NCBI RefSeq assembly: GCF_003590095.1
Contig: NC_039488.1
Span: forward strand, 8,494,001-8,558,000
Reading direction: 5' to 3'
Length of the DNA stretch: 64,000 bases
From: Trichoplusia ni
Taxonomy: Eukaryota > Arthropoda > Insecta > Lepidoptera > Noctuidae
In this document: positions 27,401 through 42,400 of the stretch, piece by piece
Numbering within the stretch: the stretch's first letter is position 1
How the letters are laid out: the number at the start of each line of letters is the position of its first letter
Program-made: the position numbers and the translations under genes
Notes under the pieces: generated by a model
What the model was told of the DNA's origin: nothing
Database searches by the model: none
The model's input: the letters and a program-made list of their open reading frames with translations, nothing else

Positions 27401-30400
27401 CAACTAAATAACAAGTAATGGATCAATCATATTCAGCGTATTGTAGAAAAAAGCTAAATGGCGTAGAGGTCGTAGAGGGACCGTAGAAGCGTCGTAGCAA
27501 ACCGCTACATTAAATGTTGTAGCCGTTAATGGAAACGTAGAATGCCGTGACGAATACTGAAAGTATTGTTGCGTCTTTTGAAATGACTGCTTTCGCTTTG
27601 GAATACATTACTAAGATTAGTTATAGGTTTTAATACTAGTCTTGGTTCTTGGTAGAGCAATAATTCGTAGATAAGTTTAAATAAATAGCGAGCTACGACA
27701 TTTAAAAACTGGTTCGTTCTAAACCGATAATGTCCCACATTCTTATCCAATGTTTCAAAGATTTTAATGTGATTTATGTATTCAGCAAATTAGGGTTCTG
27801 CAAGGTAATCATTAAAACGGAACCCGTGTTTACGATGCGACGCCGGTATTCACAGAGATATCGCTGCTTAACTTTAACGGTTACTGTTAAGTTATTTTAT
27901 TGAGTCAATGAACTTTCTTTGATATTTTATTTCAAGTGATTTGCATATTTAAACTTGATTTAAATGCATGTTACGAATAGAAGAAATTCCGAAATAAAAT
28001 ATGTACGAAACCCAAGGTATTCAGTTGCGACTCGTGCTTTTCAGTTTTTATTGTAGCAATATTAAAAACAGCATCTGTTTAGTATTTAAATTATGATTTC
28101 GGATAGTGCGAAGTGTTTTTTCATTTCGTCCGAGTACATACGCAGTTGATGGAGCTTTTTAAAAAATTGCGTAGGTTTTGTTATGTTGAACCGAATCCAA
28201 ATTGGTCGCAGGAGAAAGAAACGCGTGTAAAGCTAAAGATGAATAACGTCTATCAGTAAGTCGTTAACGGTTGTGCAGTGTCGGCGATAGCGATTGTACG
28301 CGTTTCCCATCAGTCGGTACCGCGGACAATATAAATAGAAAATAGAGAACACAATCGGGATCTCGGCCACTGCTCCTGCTATTTCTGAACAGAAGTTGTA
28401 CCGAAATCAAGAACACGGCCAGCTTGCCGGGAACCATGAATCTGCGCTGTCATTGGGGTCACATGTTCCACAATATACGTGTCGGGTTACAGCGGTTCGC
28501 GAATTGCGTAAGTCTCCAAACTAACATTCACAACTAAACCCCACCTCTGTTCCATCTCCAATTTATTTTCATGAACCTTATTTTGCATGTAAATTGTTTC
28601 TGTATAAATTCTCTCATGAAAATATTTCTAACAATAAACGTACTTAAAATTCATAACTTGAACTTGACAAATAAGGTAGGAGCGTGTAAAAGATGAAAAA
28701 ACTTGGGAATATCAATGCTTCATAACTTCGACCAATTAGGAGGTCACAACTTAACTGAATAACAATGAACTAGCTCCCTGTTGGGTAACCTTGACCTACA
28801 TGCAGAAGGTCATTGACACCATTGGAAAGTCATGTGCTCACGTACGCAGTGTTAATGTACAAAAATATATTATCATCTGTAACAGAGGTTAGACGTGAAA
28901 TAACTTTTTAAAACAATAAATCTTGAAAATGGAAATTAATGCGGATTCGAGGAGGTTTTATGTAACCAATGTGAAGTATATAGTAGTAATAACATACACA
29001 ATAAAGAATTTTAAAGTTTTAGAAGCGATAAATCAAATATCTCACAAACAACAGTGCTCCGCCGTGCATTAGGTGAAGTACGTTTATGTAACCGAAGTGT
29101 TCCTTTGAAATTATATAATTTTCTCGATGTTTACTTGTGAAAATAAGGTTTTATTCGAACAAACGTGGGTGAAGATCTTATATAATATACCTAAAGGTTC
29201 GTCCTTTAAACCTCTTAATCTCCGGAATCACCAGTCAGATTTAGAATAAACCCCGTTTTGTAGCACAATAGTTGATTAGGAAAGGTCTTAAGCTACTTAA
29301 AATTATGTTATTTAGGTACCCTTGGATACAAAGTTTCAAGTTAAACTTCGGAGACATTAACCCAGTAAAATTAAAAACGTTATTCAGTATTCTTCATGTC
29401 CAATGAGACCGGTCAAAGAATAAAGTATTACAATATATTCAATACATTTTCGTGATCAAAAAACACATATTTTCGGTTGATTGATTGTATAACATGAATC
29501 ACTGATTTTTTATCCAACCTTTGGTAGATTCAGGTTTAACTACAGACATTGGTTTCGGAAGGCACGTTAAATTATGGGTTTCTTTGACAGTCGTTACAGG
29601 TAGTCAGAAGCTTGAAAAGTCTGACAACCAGTCTAACCAAGGGGTATCGTGTTGCCCAGGTAACTGGGTTGAGGAGGTCAGATAGGCAGTCGCTCTTTGT
29701 AAAACACAGTACTTAGCCGAATCCGGATAAATTGGAAACCGACCCCAACATAGTTGGGAAAAGGCTAGGCCGATGATGAGTCTGATATTGATACTATCAG
29801 TATTCTCGGATAAAATAAAAATGAACAAAAAATTCAACATTCGCATTTTAGTTTATTGAAATCGTAAAAGCTTTTTGCAATGTATTACAATAGTTCCTCG
29901 ACGTTAAATACCGATTAATGTCTGCCAAGCCAATATTACTAATGGGAATACTAATTACAGTCTTTCTTGAATATTTACTGTCACCTTAGTTTCAATGAAT
30001 AGACGTGGAAACAATCGAACAACTATTGTATCCAAATATACAGTAGCACAGTAAAGTGATTTCGGTTATCAAGAATCACTTATAAATGTTCATTTACTAG
30101 AATAATAGAAATAACCTTTTTCAATATCATTGTCACATTATTTCAGATTAAATTGTCGTAACGTTATGAGGAATTAAATTTTAACTTGTTTGGAAAACGA
30201 AACGCTGATATAAAACAGCGTATTTAGTTCACAAACTTATTTGTGTTTCGTTTTGGAAGTTTTCAATGTAAATTTATAATGTTGTTATAAATATTGTTTA
30301 TTATAGAAAATGGATTGTTTTCAACATGCACTTGTTTCGAGTTCGTTTAAGACAAAATAATACTTGTAAACAAATCACTTGTCTTCAAGCATGTTTGGAG

Positions 30401-33400
30401 TATCAATTATCAAGCTCACGTTGTATATACGTGAGTTACTTAGTCACATCCCATTAAGATAGACTTGTTTCCCACTTATTTTCTACGATAAGGACGAATA
30501 TAATATTACTAATTGTAAGTTGGTATGTGAAATTTAAGTGGTGTTGTAATTAAGAGTGCGTGTAGACATCGGCTGTGTTGTAATGAGGCGACAGTTTTTA
30601 ATAGAAATCGACCAGTGTTAACGTTTAGTAACCGTTTGTGGTAGTCTTATTTTATAGTTTTGTACCATTATAGAGGAAAGTCTGTCTATCAGTCCTTCTG
30701 TGACCAGGCTGTATGTAAGGAAACGTGATAGCTTGATGGTTGAACTTAGTACGGGTGATATATTTCTGTTGCCACTAAAACAACAAACATTAAAAGGAAA
30801 GGGCCAGGTTAATTACCACTTGTTACTCATATTTCAATTAGGTGACAAATAACTATACCCCACAATCAGTGTCCTTACTCGTAGTTTTTTTACTGCCAAC
30901 TGTTTGAAAGGCATTGAAAACCAAATTTTATAAGTCCAAAACTCAGTTAAGCATCCAGTTGTGTGATTTGAATTTAAAAGAAATTTATTCTTTTCAGGGT
31001 ATGGCAACTACGTCGAGGAGCAGAAGAAAAGTGAGTTGATTTCCATTACATTATAATCACAGTAAGTGCACAGCAGTGCTTTTAACTCGGTTGATTTTGA
31101 CATCCTCTTAGGTATTCTATCCTCACTTAATATGGCTCCTTCTGTAACTGCATGGTTTAATTCTTATCTTCGAGGTCGCTCACAGTCGGTCCACTGTGAT
31201 GAGAGCTCCTCTGATTGGTGTGACCTTGCTGTGGGTGTTCCTCAGGGTGGTGTTCTCTCTCCTTTACTCTTCTCCATTTTTATTAACACTATCACTAAAT
31301 CTCTAACTTCACACTACCATCTTTATGCAGACGACTTGCAGATTTACAAACACTTCAAACGTGAAGATATTCGCAGTGCAACTGATGCCATTAATAATGA
31401 CCTTGACACCATAAATCAATGGGCTAAAAGTTTTGGACTACTAGTCAATCCACTGAAATCACAAGCTCTCATTATTGGTGGCAATTATTTCATAAATTTA
31501 ATTAACCAACAGTCTCCTCCCCCAGTTTTATTTGATAACGTCACCATAGCATACTCGTCACACGTAAAAAATCTGGGTGTCCTGATGGACTGTAACTTAT
31601 CGTGGGGCAAACATGTTGCGGAAGTAAGCAGGAGAGTGTTTAGCTCATTTCATTCTCTTAAACGTCTCCAAAAGTTCCTGCCGTTTCAAACTAAAATTAC
31701 TCTTGCTAAGTCACTTCTTCTTCCCTTATTGGACTACGCCGATGTTTGCTTCCTTGATGCGACTGAGGAACTTCTTGATAAACTCGAACGTCTGCAGAAT
31801 TTGTGCATCCGCTTCATTTTCGGCCTCCGGAAATTCGATCACGTATCGGAATTTCGGAGCCAATTGGGGTGGTTGCCTATTCGAAAGCGTCGAGATTCTC
31901 ACATTCTCACTTTTCTCTTCTCTCTTCTTTACAATCCCCTCTCTCCAACCTACCTTCGGGAACGTTTCGAATTCCTAGTCCCCAGAGGCAAACCTTGTCG
32001 TTCTTCTTCTTCTCTTCTCTTGCGTGTCCCTCCTCATACTTCGAGTCGTTATGATAGATCGTTCACCGTGCGCGCTGTCAGGCTTTGGAACTCTGTGCCT
32101 CACACTATTCGTGAAAGCCCATCGTTGGATGTTTTCAAGAGACGAATCAAGGAATATTTCCTTTCAACATGACCTGTATTTACTTATGTATGTATATATG
32201 TATTTATTTATTATAGGTATATATCTTTACATTGTATGTATGTATTTATTATGTCTATGAAATTTTAGTGTAGTTTTAAATTAGTATAATTAATTATAAT
32301 TATTACATTTTTCTTTTTTTCTTCTTCAAATACTGTTGCGCTGTTTTGATTTCCTTCTTTATCAAATCTCTCTATCACTCTAAGGTTTGCTGTAAGAGAA
32401 CCCAACTCTGGGTTAAGCTCGCCTTTGTACATGAACTTTCCAAGAACATATTGTCCAAGTGTGTGTATTTATGTGCAATAAAGTAAAGTAGTAAAGTAGT
32501 AAAGTAGTAGTAATTTAAGAAGTGCGCAAGTATGTGCTCGTGTACGTTTGTTACCACTTAATCCAAGCGGCTGGACCGATTTCGTTGAAATTTCGTGTAG
32601 AGTTAGCAGTTAGTTACCCTTTCTTTAAGCTTTAACCAATGTCCCGCGAAGTCGTTTGCATCTGCAAGTACAATAATATTTCTGAGAACGTTACTAAATA
32701 CTCGTTAAATGACAGTGTTTATCTCCATAAAATTTACGACCGTTCCTACCATTGTATTTCCGTTTTTATGTTATAAGGAAATAGTGAACTGTAGCCAGAA
32801 TTTGTTTAAAACGTCACGGTATAATGTAAATAAGAACAAATATACTGCCTGTGTCGTCGTATTTTAATGTTAGGTAGAGCGGTACCGCCAAGAATGCCTG
32901 GAGGACATACCTATGACATTTGTCTGTTGGTCTGAAATGCCGGGAATCTTTCAAAGCGTTGTCCACAACGAGGGACGTATGCAACGTATGTTCCAGCCCT
33001 GAACATTTCACAACTATGTAATTTGAAACATTCCGGTTCGGCTTTCAGCTCATTTGTTTGACGCTTTTGACGGTACTTTGTTTGGGCCTGTTTCAAAGGG
33101 CTACAAACGGCACGTTGATAAGGTAACTGTGACGTTAGTATTAAGATAGCGGCTTTACTCAAATAAACAAAGACGATTGATATACTTAAATTGTATTTTT
33201 CTAAGGAATATTTTCTTTGAGCACAGACCAATTCTGACTTCTGGGGCCCATGACATTCTGCCCTCGTGTGTCCTTATCGCTTATCGTACATCACCGCTTA
33301 TTACCATTGTTCTAATGTCAACGAACGCTCTCATTAAAACCTTTTTTTAAAATGATTGCGTTCATTCTGATGGCCGGCGAGTGACCATCAACCTATTTAC

Positions 33401-36400
33401 AGTCCGGTGATGAGATATTTTTTAACTCAGGTACGCCCATAATCGTCTATTTCATTCAATGTTTCTTGAAGTTTTATTGAAATTAGCCGTATTGCAAAGA
33501 CATAAAGCAAAACTTCGTACAAAGTCTCTAGTATTCACATAATATATTTATAGTTATTGTTATTTTATCTATGTCAACGACCGTGCCACCCATTTTTACC
33601 TATTAATAAATCATTCAAAATGAGTCAATGCTAATCAATAGTAGTCATAATTTATCACGTCTATTTATACAATTGGATCAAAGTATTGCGAAAGCTTTTA
33701 AAAATCTAGTATTTATGTTTGTTTGTGTTACAATTAAACGCGTTGATTTAGGTATTTCTTTGAAAGCGTGTGTAGTTTATGCCCGATACATCACTCGCGT
33801 TTATTTACCGACGGAGAGCCACGCATCGCTGAGCATGTCACATTTTTTCACAAAGCGAGAGGTGTTTACCGGCCGCGTCGAGTTGACGGCGTGCCAACCG
33901 CCACACGGGCTATTTCAATGCGAACCCGCTCGGCCACACTCGCACACTCACACCCCACACTGCTACCCACTAATTTCTCTATCAATCATAACATATACTT
34001 TTATTTAGACTACATATGAAAAATTTCCTGCAACCACGGAGGTAACGATTCAGGTCAATGTTAGTAAGCTTCGCGCATAAATTCGACTAAAGTAAACATT
34101 TCGATGATTTACGACGAATATTATCTAGTAATAAATAATTTTATTGCCTTAATATCCAAACAAAATATGTAATTGACTGATGAGTGTAGTTTTTCATTCG
34201 ACATTATAGATGTTTTCCGATACGGCGTGAGATCGTTTGTTTAATTAGGTCGTCAGAACTCACTTAGTACGTTTTGGCATGGTTATCGGCCAATATGAAC
34301 GAATTGGCATCGGCCGCCGTGATCACGCGCAAGCTATGTCAAGGCTACATGGAACACCTTATTCTTATAAATAACGTGGATTTTTTTAACGCACAGTTTT
34401 ATTTGTGTTCCTATTTTCGGGTGTATGAAGGTGCATTGTACCGCGATGAACATAAAATCTTTTAACAAACTGTTGTTATGCGTTTATTACTCTGTACTAA
34501 ATTTAGGATTCTTAATTCAGACATTTCTGAATATAGAAAGATGTAATCCCATGCAGTTATGCTCAGGTGGGCAAATCATTGATAGGTTTCGGGAAAAAAC
34601 TAAACCAAAGAAAGGACTAAGGAAAGCTTAGTGCGCAACTTACGTTTGGTAAAGTCTATTAAAATAGATACCTGTAGAAACAGAAAAGCTAGTTGCCTGA
34701 GTGATTCTTATTCAGATAAACTGTATTACAACATGTATTACAAGTGTGTTCGATGTATAGACCCAAAGACGGAATCTTTAATTTTGATACGAGTACTAAC
34801 ATCTAAGAATCACACCATCTTACACCTCTCCAGTTAAACATAACTTTCTGGACCAAAAACTGTAGCGCCTTGGTACGTGCATTCAGCTTCTGTTTTTCAC
34901 GAACAATTTCAAAACTATCCGTGGAACATGCAAGAAGTCCTTGACACAAAGGCGTAACTGTCTAAGTTGTAACCTTCCAGAGTTTTACATAAATTGGCTG
35001 AGAAGGTCAAACGGGCTTCCGGGGCCACGAAATGTTCATATAACGTGGGAAGAAGATGTTCGGCTGCGATATTACATTTTTACTAACTTTTTACTAGCCA
35101 TAACCTTTGGGCTTCCTAAGGTTTGTGCTGATTTTCTATTATGTTAACAGCAATATACATCTTAAAGTTCAGACACCAGTCCAATTTGTATCCCTTTATT
35201 TTGTTTGTCCACAATACATTCTTGCTCAGATTTTTTTCATACTAATTGGTAGTTGCTTTAAGTGAATTAATGGTTTTATTTGAACCAACCAGTTTGAAGA
35301 CACGCAATGGAAAGCTTAAAGCTATTCCACAAATTGTTGCGTATAGACGTATTTTTGAGCGGTTTGTAATTAGGTGACCCAAAGGGTAATGGATCGAAAA
35401 ATATGAACCAATCGAAGCAATCAATTCCATTGCTGTCCTAACGAGGCAAACATGAAAAGATTAATAACCGTATGCAAAAATAACAGTAGTTTCACAGTAA
35501 AAAGGTCGCCATTAGAAAAGCGTCGTTTCGTGTTTGTCATTTTCAAGTGGAAAGTAGAGTATATTTTTTACAACGTCACTTATGTAAGTGTCATACTTGC
35601 ATTCTGATGTATGCCTTGCCTGTAGACAAGTTACATTTTCTCCGAGCGCTAACAAATCGCTTGAATGTATTGAACTAAAAGTCAAAGTCACGTCGCTTGT
35701 TCAAAAGCAATGTCATTCCCGTATATTTGAAGTTTCTCTGCGGTTTTATTACTCGAGTGTTCTTTACAGTTGACAACTATAGCTTCTTAATAATATCACA
35801 ACATATTTTTCATCTTATTTTTGTGTACGTCCAACAAAGTAGGTCCAGTATTTGGCACGCCCGCATTTCTGTCCAAAATTAAGATGTTTATATGATTATT
35901 TTACTCTATTTTTGGTTAAACAAACAATTTTAGACAGGATGACTTTGAATTAATTACACCTACTTACATTAATTATATCTCATTTTGTACAACTGTAGTG
36001 ATTATATGTAGGTATGGTGCATGGGTTGTGAGCCAAATGTAGTACCATGCATTTAAAGATTACAATGGTAATGACATGTTCCTATAAATAGTCAGGCGTG
36101 TACGACGCCAGAACAGTCCATTTCCCTACGTTGTCTTCTGGCTGTTGGCTGCGGGATCGTAAGAAGCGTAGTTTTAAGCTCACACATCGAACATGAGTCA
36201 TGTACGTTTTGTAAACAATTTATACTAATAAAAAATGTCACCTAATCGCAAAAGACTTAGACTCGGGGAGTAGGCGACGTTTTGTAAACTATTTCGAAGT
36301 TGCAAAATCATCTCATCTAGTACATGCTATTTTAAAACAAAATTATTATTATTTTAAGTTGATAAGCACGCTTTATTGATCAGACAATAGTCCGATAAAC

Positions 36401-39400
36401 CGAATGACAAGATTGATAACACCAGTAAATTGATAAAAAAAATCCTGTATCAGTTGGCATTATTTTCTTACTTGTTGATAAACACTGTTGGTTAACGGTG
36501 CAGTATTAGTGGGAGATTTATTGTGCAATTGTGTGTATGTCTGATAACAGTCGGTTGTTTGATTCGCAGCAAGAAGATGAGAAAAAGAATAAGAAGAAAC
36601 AGTCGCCGGTCGATGACAGGCCGGTTGTGCCGGCGCCCAGCGAAGCTATGCTCAACAGTAAGTGATGCATTGAAAATAATTAATTTTTAGAACCCAATAA
36701 CACTTAATTAATGTTCAAAAATAATACAATTAAAACGTAAACTGAATTATAATAATTTTAATATAGCAAATGTCATGTAAATTATTTTTCTCTTTCATCT
36801 CCTGGAGTTTCTTTTGAGTGGGTATTTTCTAATTCGAGTGTCGGTATCATTTCGTCAGCTTCCGTTGTTTGAAAGCTATGACACGGTCATGTCAGCGAAA
36901 AACAATAATTAATCATCTTTACGAAGTATTACAGAAGTAGTTTTCTCAGTAAAAATGTATTAAAATTTTTGCATCACTGATTTTGTTACGCTATGACATA
37001 ATTTTAGTTTTTAAATTACAGTTACATGTTTTTTTTTGTACAATTTATTTTTAAATTTGAGTACATTACATTTTTATTTTTATTTACATTCTTAGTCGTT
37101 TTAAAAAAGCTTTATATAACTTGATACTTTAATTGATGTTTACATTCAGTTGAGTCGTAGGGTTGACGTGTAAATTGTCGGTTTAGATTAATTGCATGAT
37201 CGATTCGTACACACACACGTTGACTTCTGGCTATCGGTAACCGTGTGTAGGAATCGGCGTTTGTTTATCTTTTGTTTTTTTTTTAACACCACCTCTACTT
37301 TTGTCCTCATTTATTTAAACACTCATTACTTTAATAAGAATAAATTTTCTTTGATGTATTTTTCAATGTTACGTAAAAGACTAGTTTAGTTCCTAACATA
37401 CAGATTATTTTTACCTAATACTTTCTTGATTAAAAAGTTTAAATTCAAAGGAATTTCCTTTCAATAAAGCAACTTAAATTATTATCTCTATTATAATATA
37501 ACATCTTTCCAATCATAGACAACCCGCATCAACTATTTTGACACTAATCCGAGAGGAAGATATTGGCGCGCAATTAATTACATTGTCAACGTAGTGTGCA
37601 GAGCGTGATCTCATTAACAAAAGGCAAGATAAGTCTCGACAGTGCTTGATTATAATACATTTAAATACAAATTAAACTCTACTAATCAATCTAATTAAAT
37701 GAGACATAACCTTTACATATAGATTAGACTAGCTGTTGCCCCGACTTCGTCCGTGTGTTTAGAAGATAATAAGTAAGGAATTTTTGAACGGAAGCCCTCG
37801 AAGATGAATATTTTTCTCCGTTTTTGCCACATTTTCGATTATATCTTCACTCCTATTAGTTGCAGCATGATGTTATATAGCCTAAAACCTTCCTCGATGA
37901 ATGGTCTATTGAACACAAAAACAAAACTGACGAAACTGATTGATTCAATATTCGGTCGGATCGGAAACGTGACATGTTGGATAAAGCTTATTAATGATGC
38001 GATTACAATTATATGACTCACAAGCCGCTTTTAACTTGCTTTGTCACGATGCGCATTTTCTTTCGTGATTAGTTTTATTGAAGTCTTTTCATAACTATTG
38101 ATATTAACCTCTATGTATAAGCTACGTTTATGATGGCAGTGTAGGTAGGTTGGCCAATAAAGCGGTATATCACCTTACTTTAAGGTTGAAAGTCGTTCGC
38201 GTTTTGTAGAACAACATGGTCGATTTTCCCACGCAAGAATATAGTGAAAATGAATATTGTCAAACTTATCACTATTTCAGTTACAAATGAAATTTTGACA
38301 AAACTGGTAGCCCAATTTAGGGTGTAATAGTGCGCTCAGCGACTTTTCAAGGCGCCGTGAGTCGCTACGAGACTCGTGCAGGTGCCTCGTTAAAGCTTTC
38401 AAATGAATGTGAGATTTTGTCTTACGAAAATAAGATTCAAAATCATTTACAATACTTATAATCTGCGGCCGATGCTCTTCTGATGTGATTGGACCCTACA
38501 GGTTAAGAAAATTCATATAACATATACTTACTCAGTTCAAATCGCACCTAATTTAGGAAGAACACAGTCAATTGTTTCTGCATGGGTACTTTTTCTTATT
38601 AGATGAAGGAATTTTAAGAGTAGGTGCTCTTTTGTATGTGTACTTGACTGATAACGACTCTTCATGTACTCAAGTTTAAGTGGAAAACAAACACGAGGAT
38701 CGTAATTTCCTATTGAAGTATTTCCATTTATTGATTTCAAAATGTTTTTCCGTCCCTTAAGATTCTTGAGAATTGTACGTTTTTTTTTGTTTATAATTCG
38801 ACAATCAATTGTGAAAGCGTTGTTTTGCAAGCAACATTACTTAAACACATTGAAATTAAAAAAAATGCTTAATTTTGATACTACAGCCTTAATTTGGAGT
38901 TTAATCGTTTCTGAGCTCATGTAGGTATAGGTATTGAATGAAAACCACTTAGATTTATGGAGTGATGTTAGAATCCTGACGTCGCTGAGGACGACATTGG
39001 CTAAAACATTTTTCAAAACAATAGATTCAACATGAATCATGCTTATTTTTCCATAAAAATTTCTAACTAATGTTCTAATGTTTTTTAATCTGAACTAATA
39101 GAATATTTGCAATTAGTATTTTGCTATGATACGTATGTATAGAAGCTATAATGTAGAGCCAAATAAATACCATCTAGGAAGACCTAAGTGCGATATGTTT
39201 ATTAACTCCAGCTTACAAATGATCCTATAAATATAGAAATTCACATTAATATTAGAATTTAGTACTTCCATTATATTGTGTTTACTTTTCCTGGCAGTTT
39301 GATATATTATTGTATCCTCTGCGTAGGTCTGTTGACGGGTTGAGTAATTATTATTGGCCAAACTAAATATTCGTCAAAATGTTTTGTAGCTTCCGTCAAG

Positions 39401-42400
39401 GAATTTTCTTATAGAAATCATGAAAAACTCCGTAATATTAATATTAGAAACGCTCGGTTAATACTCTTTGTAATTTTATAGAGACGCACCGCTCTTCGAT
39501 TTTAATCTCAATGTGATGCACTAGTATCATATGGTAGATCTTAATGCAATAATTATGTGTGTTCTTTATTTAAAAAAAAAAACGATTTTTTCCCACTACG
39601 CAATTACATATAGGAAAATTAAAATAGTATAAAATTAAAATAAATCAAAATAGGAAAATTTTGAACACCGAAAATGAAGAAAATGCTTTGATCAATATGC
39701 ATCGAGATTCGAAGTTTTTAAAAAATGACACAATCTAGTTTTTTTTACACACACAATTAGTAATTAAATAAAGTTTCCACGAGTGTGTGCAAGCAAAAGA
39801 GCCACAATGCAGACAGAAAATCTATTCTTTTTCCCGGAGAACATTATCAATCAAAACGTTATCTGACCGAGTAAACATTTATATAGATAACGTATGGTCT
39901 CTAGCTATCTCTGTTCATTGAAACAGTTTATTATTGTATGCATGCAAATGTAACATGTTCATCTATATTGTTCCACGTTATTCCTTGAAAACTAGCATCT
40001 GCATTACTAGGAACATCTAAAATAATCAAGTAAATCAAAGAAAATGAGTTGAGTCACGTAAAAATTCGTTTCGTGGAATGTTCTATCGGTGGTTGATATT
40101 TTAAGAACGTTGGCGATACGCTGAGAATAATACGGAGTTTAGACTGGTCATTATCACCAAAAATACCTTCGTAATTCGTATTTAAATCAAACAAGTTGCC
40201 AAGCTGTTAAATGCGCATAGGTCTTTGATATAATTTGAAAGTTTTGTTTGCTGTTTTCCATTAAAAAAATATATGAAAAACAGTACGTCGCGTGTATATT
40301 GTAGAACCCAGTACACGATTGTAGTTTGTTTTTCAATTTGTTTTCTACAATGAAGGTGAAGGGCAATGTCATGCACAATGACGGTCAAACAAATGAAATT
40401 TGGAACGAAAACTGAAAGTCTTTGTTGCTTAAATTAGCAATTATGCTGAATAGTTTTAAGAAGGACTGTCTTACGAGCATCGTCGACGTACAATGCAAAT
40501 TTTATTACATTCATATTCCTAAAAATATACAAACAAGTAATTTAATCAAGTAGCATTATTAGCTGAGCATTGTAAATATTACATTGTTTTGCCTGTTATT
40601 GGGAGTCTGACGTTGTAGTAAATGCGTTCTATAAATACGACGAATGCAATTATTGCTAATTTATTTTTAGACAAATATTGATGTGATGTAAACGATAAAT
40701 TTTATCACGTTATTAAACGTTTACTGTTGTCTTAAAGATTAGTTTCAATGAATATTTTCGTTTTGGTCTTTCTCTCGTTTTAAAGTTGCACCAATATTAT
40801 CTAATAGGTTTTCGATTCGGTGATTTAACACTTGTTTTTCTATATAAAAGCTAGTGATTTTAATTTCAAGCATTATCATTTATAACGTAATTCGTGAATA
40901 ACAAATAGGATATACGTATACCTAGACTAAGCATTAAAACTGCTATCTCGACAACTCCCTCATCCACAATTCCATTTAATATTATTATTTTTATCTGTTT
41001 TTTTTCATAACACCAATAAACATTATCTGCTTTCATCCTAAAGTTTAATATTTAGACCTTCAAGCCATGTACTCATTTCCTTTGTTTTCTTTTATAAAAC
41101 GCCGTTATCAAGATATCAAGAGCTCAAAATTATTTAGTGCTGAGATAAACACGTGAAGCGTAACAAACATACTTAATCTATTGTCAATATACCAGGGTAT
41201 GTATATGATGTGTCGAGACGAGAATTTTAGTGAACTGAAGATAGTGGTAAGGAGTCTCAGATAGTGATACGTTAGATGTGATCGAATTAATTACGGTTCT
41301 GTAAAGGGTGTTTGTTAACATGTCCTTTAACAAGGGAAATGATTTCTGTAAGTATGGGATTATTGTTTTATAGTACGTTTTAGGTTTTAGATAAAACGTT
41401 TTTAGATTTTTTTACTAATTATGTACATTGTAAGAGTAAATATATAAGTCTGTCTACACTTTCGTTATGTTACTCCTTAAATATTTCTTCTTTCTTTAGT
41501 TATAATTAAATTTTTAAAAGAAAACCATAGCGTGCTGATAAGAATAATCGAACAAGTAGGTACGTGTCAGACTCGCGATACTATTAAGGATTTCGCACAA
41601 ATATTAGTCTCCCATACATTACCTCGGAAACAAAAAAAAAATTTAAAATTTCAACTGTTTAGCCATAATGGTTTATGAGATACAACCTGGTGGCAGATAG
41701 ACAGGCATCGGAGCATCGGAGGCAAAAAAATAACTTTTCTTTCGGAGAATTTTCTTTGGGACCCATCGTTAATTCTTTTCTTCAAAATTGGAAGCTTATA
41801 TTATTCTAGCAGTTGCCCACAACTTCGTCCGCGTGGTAAGCGAACACGTACATCATTTTGTTCTATTCTCAGCGTACGCAGGAATATTTTACACTTTTGG
41901 TTACATTATCGCAATTTCCTTACGGAACCTTAATATTTTTCAAAATAAATTATAGTCTATGTTCAGCGGGGATAATGTAGCTTCTCAACAGTGAAAGAAT
42001 TTTTCAAATCGGTCCAGTAGTTTCGAAGCCTATTCGTGTCATTCAAACAATCAAATTTTTCCTCTTTATAATATTGGTATAGATAGGTATTTAATGTATA
42101 ACCAAGCAAGCCTTAACCGTTGCCATTTTTTTGAAATATACTGCAGTTTTCTTATGGAAAGTTTTTCAAGTTTCCAAGCACTGATGAGTCATTTAAAACA
42201 TGACACAAGTCTGTTTAAACACGATGCATGTAACAACAACCAACATATTTTAGACTTCCACTTCAAACCAGTAAATAATAAAATAAAAAAGGTTCTTTCA
42301 ATCCTGTGATCTTTGTAAATATTCTGAATTAATCTCCGCCGGTGTCTGCAAGAGTCATAACGGCAACGAATATAATTTCAAGCGCATATTAAATGGCTCC

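Noticed and set aside
29604..29846. 80-codon minus-strand open frame
   Set aside because: It lies wholly within the dispersed repeat ending CCGACCCCAACATAGTTGGG.
31703..32054. Secondary open frames inside the LINE
   Set aside because: They are shadows of the reverse transcriptase frame.
33628..34008. 126-codon plus-strand open frame in an intron
   Set aside because: No recognisable motif, overlaps another open frame in a GC-rich patch, and composition explains its length.
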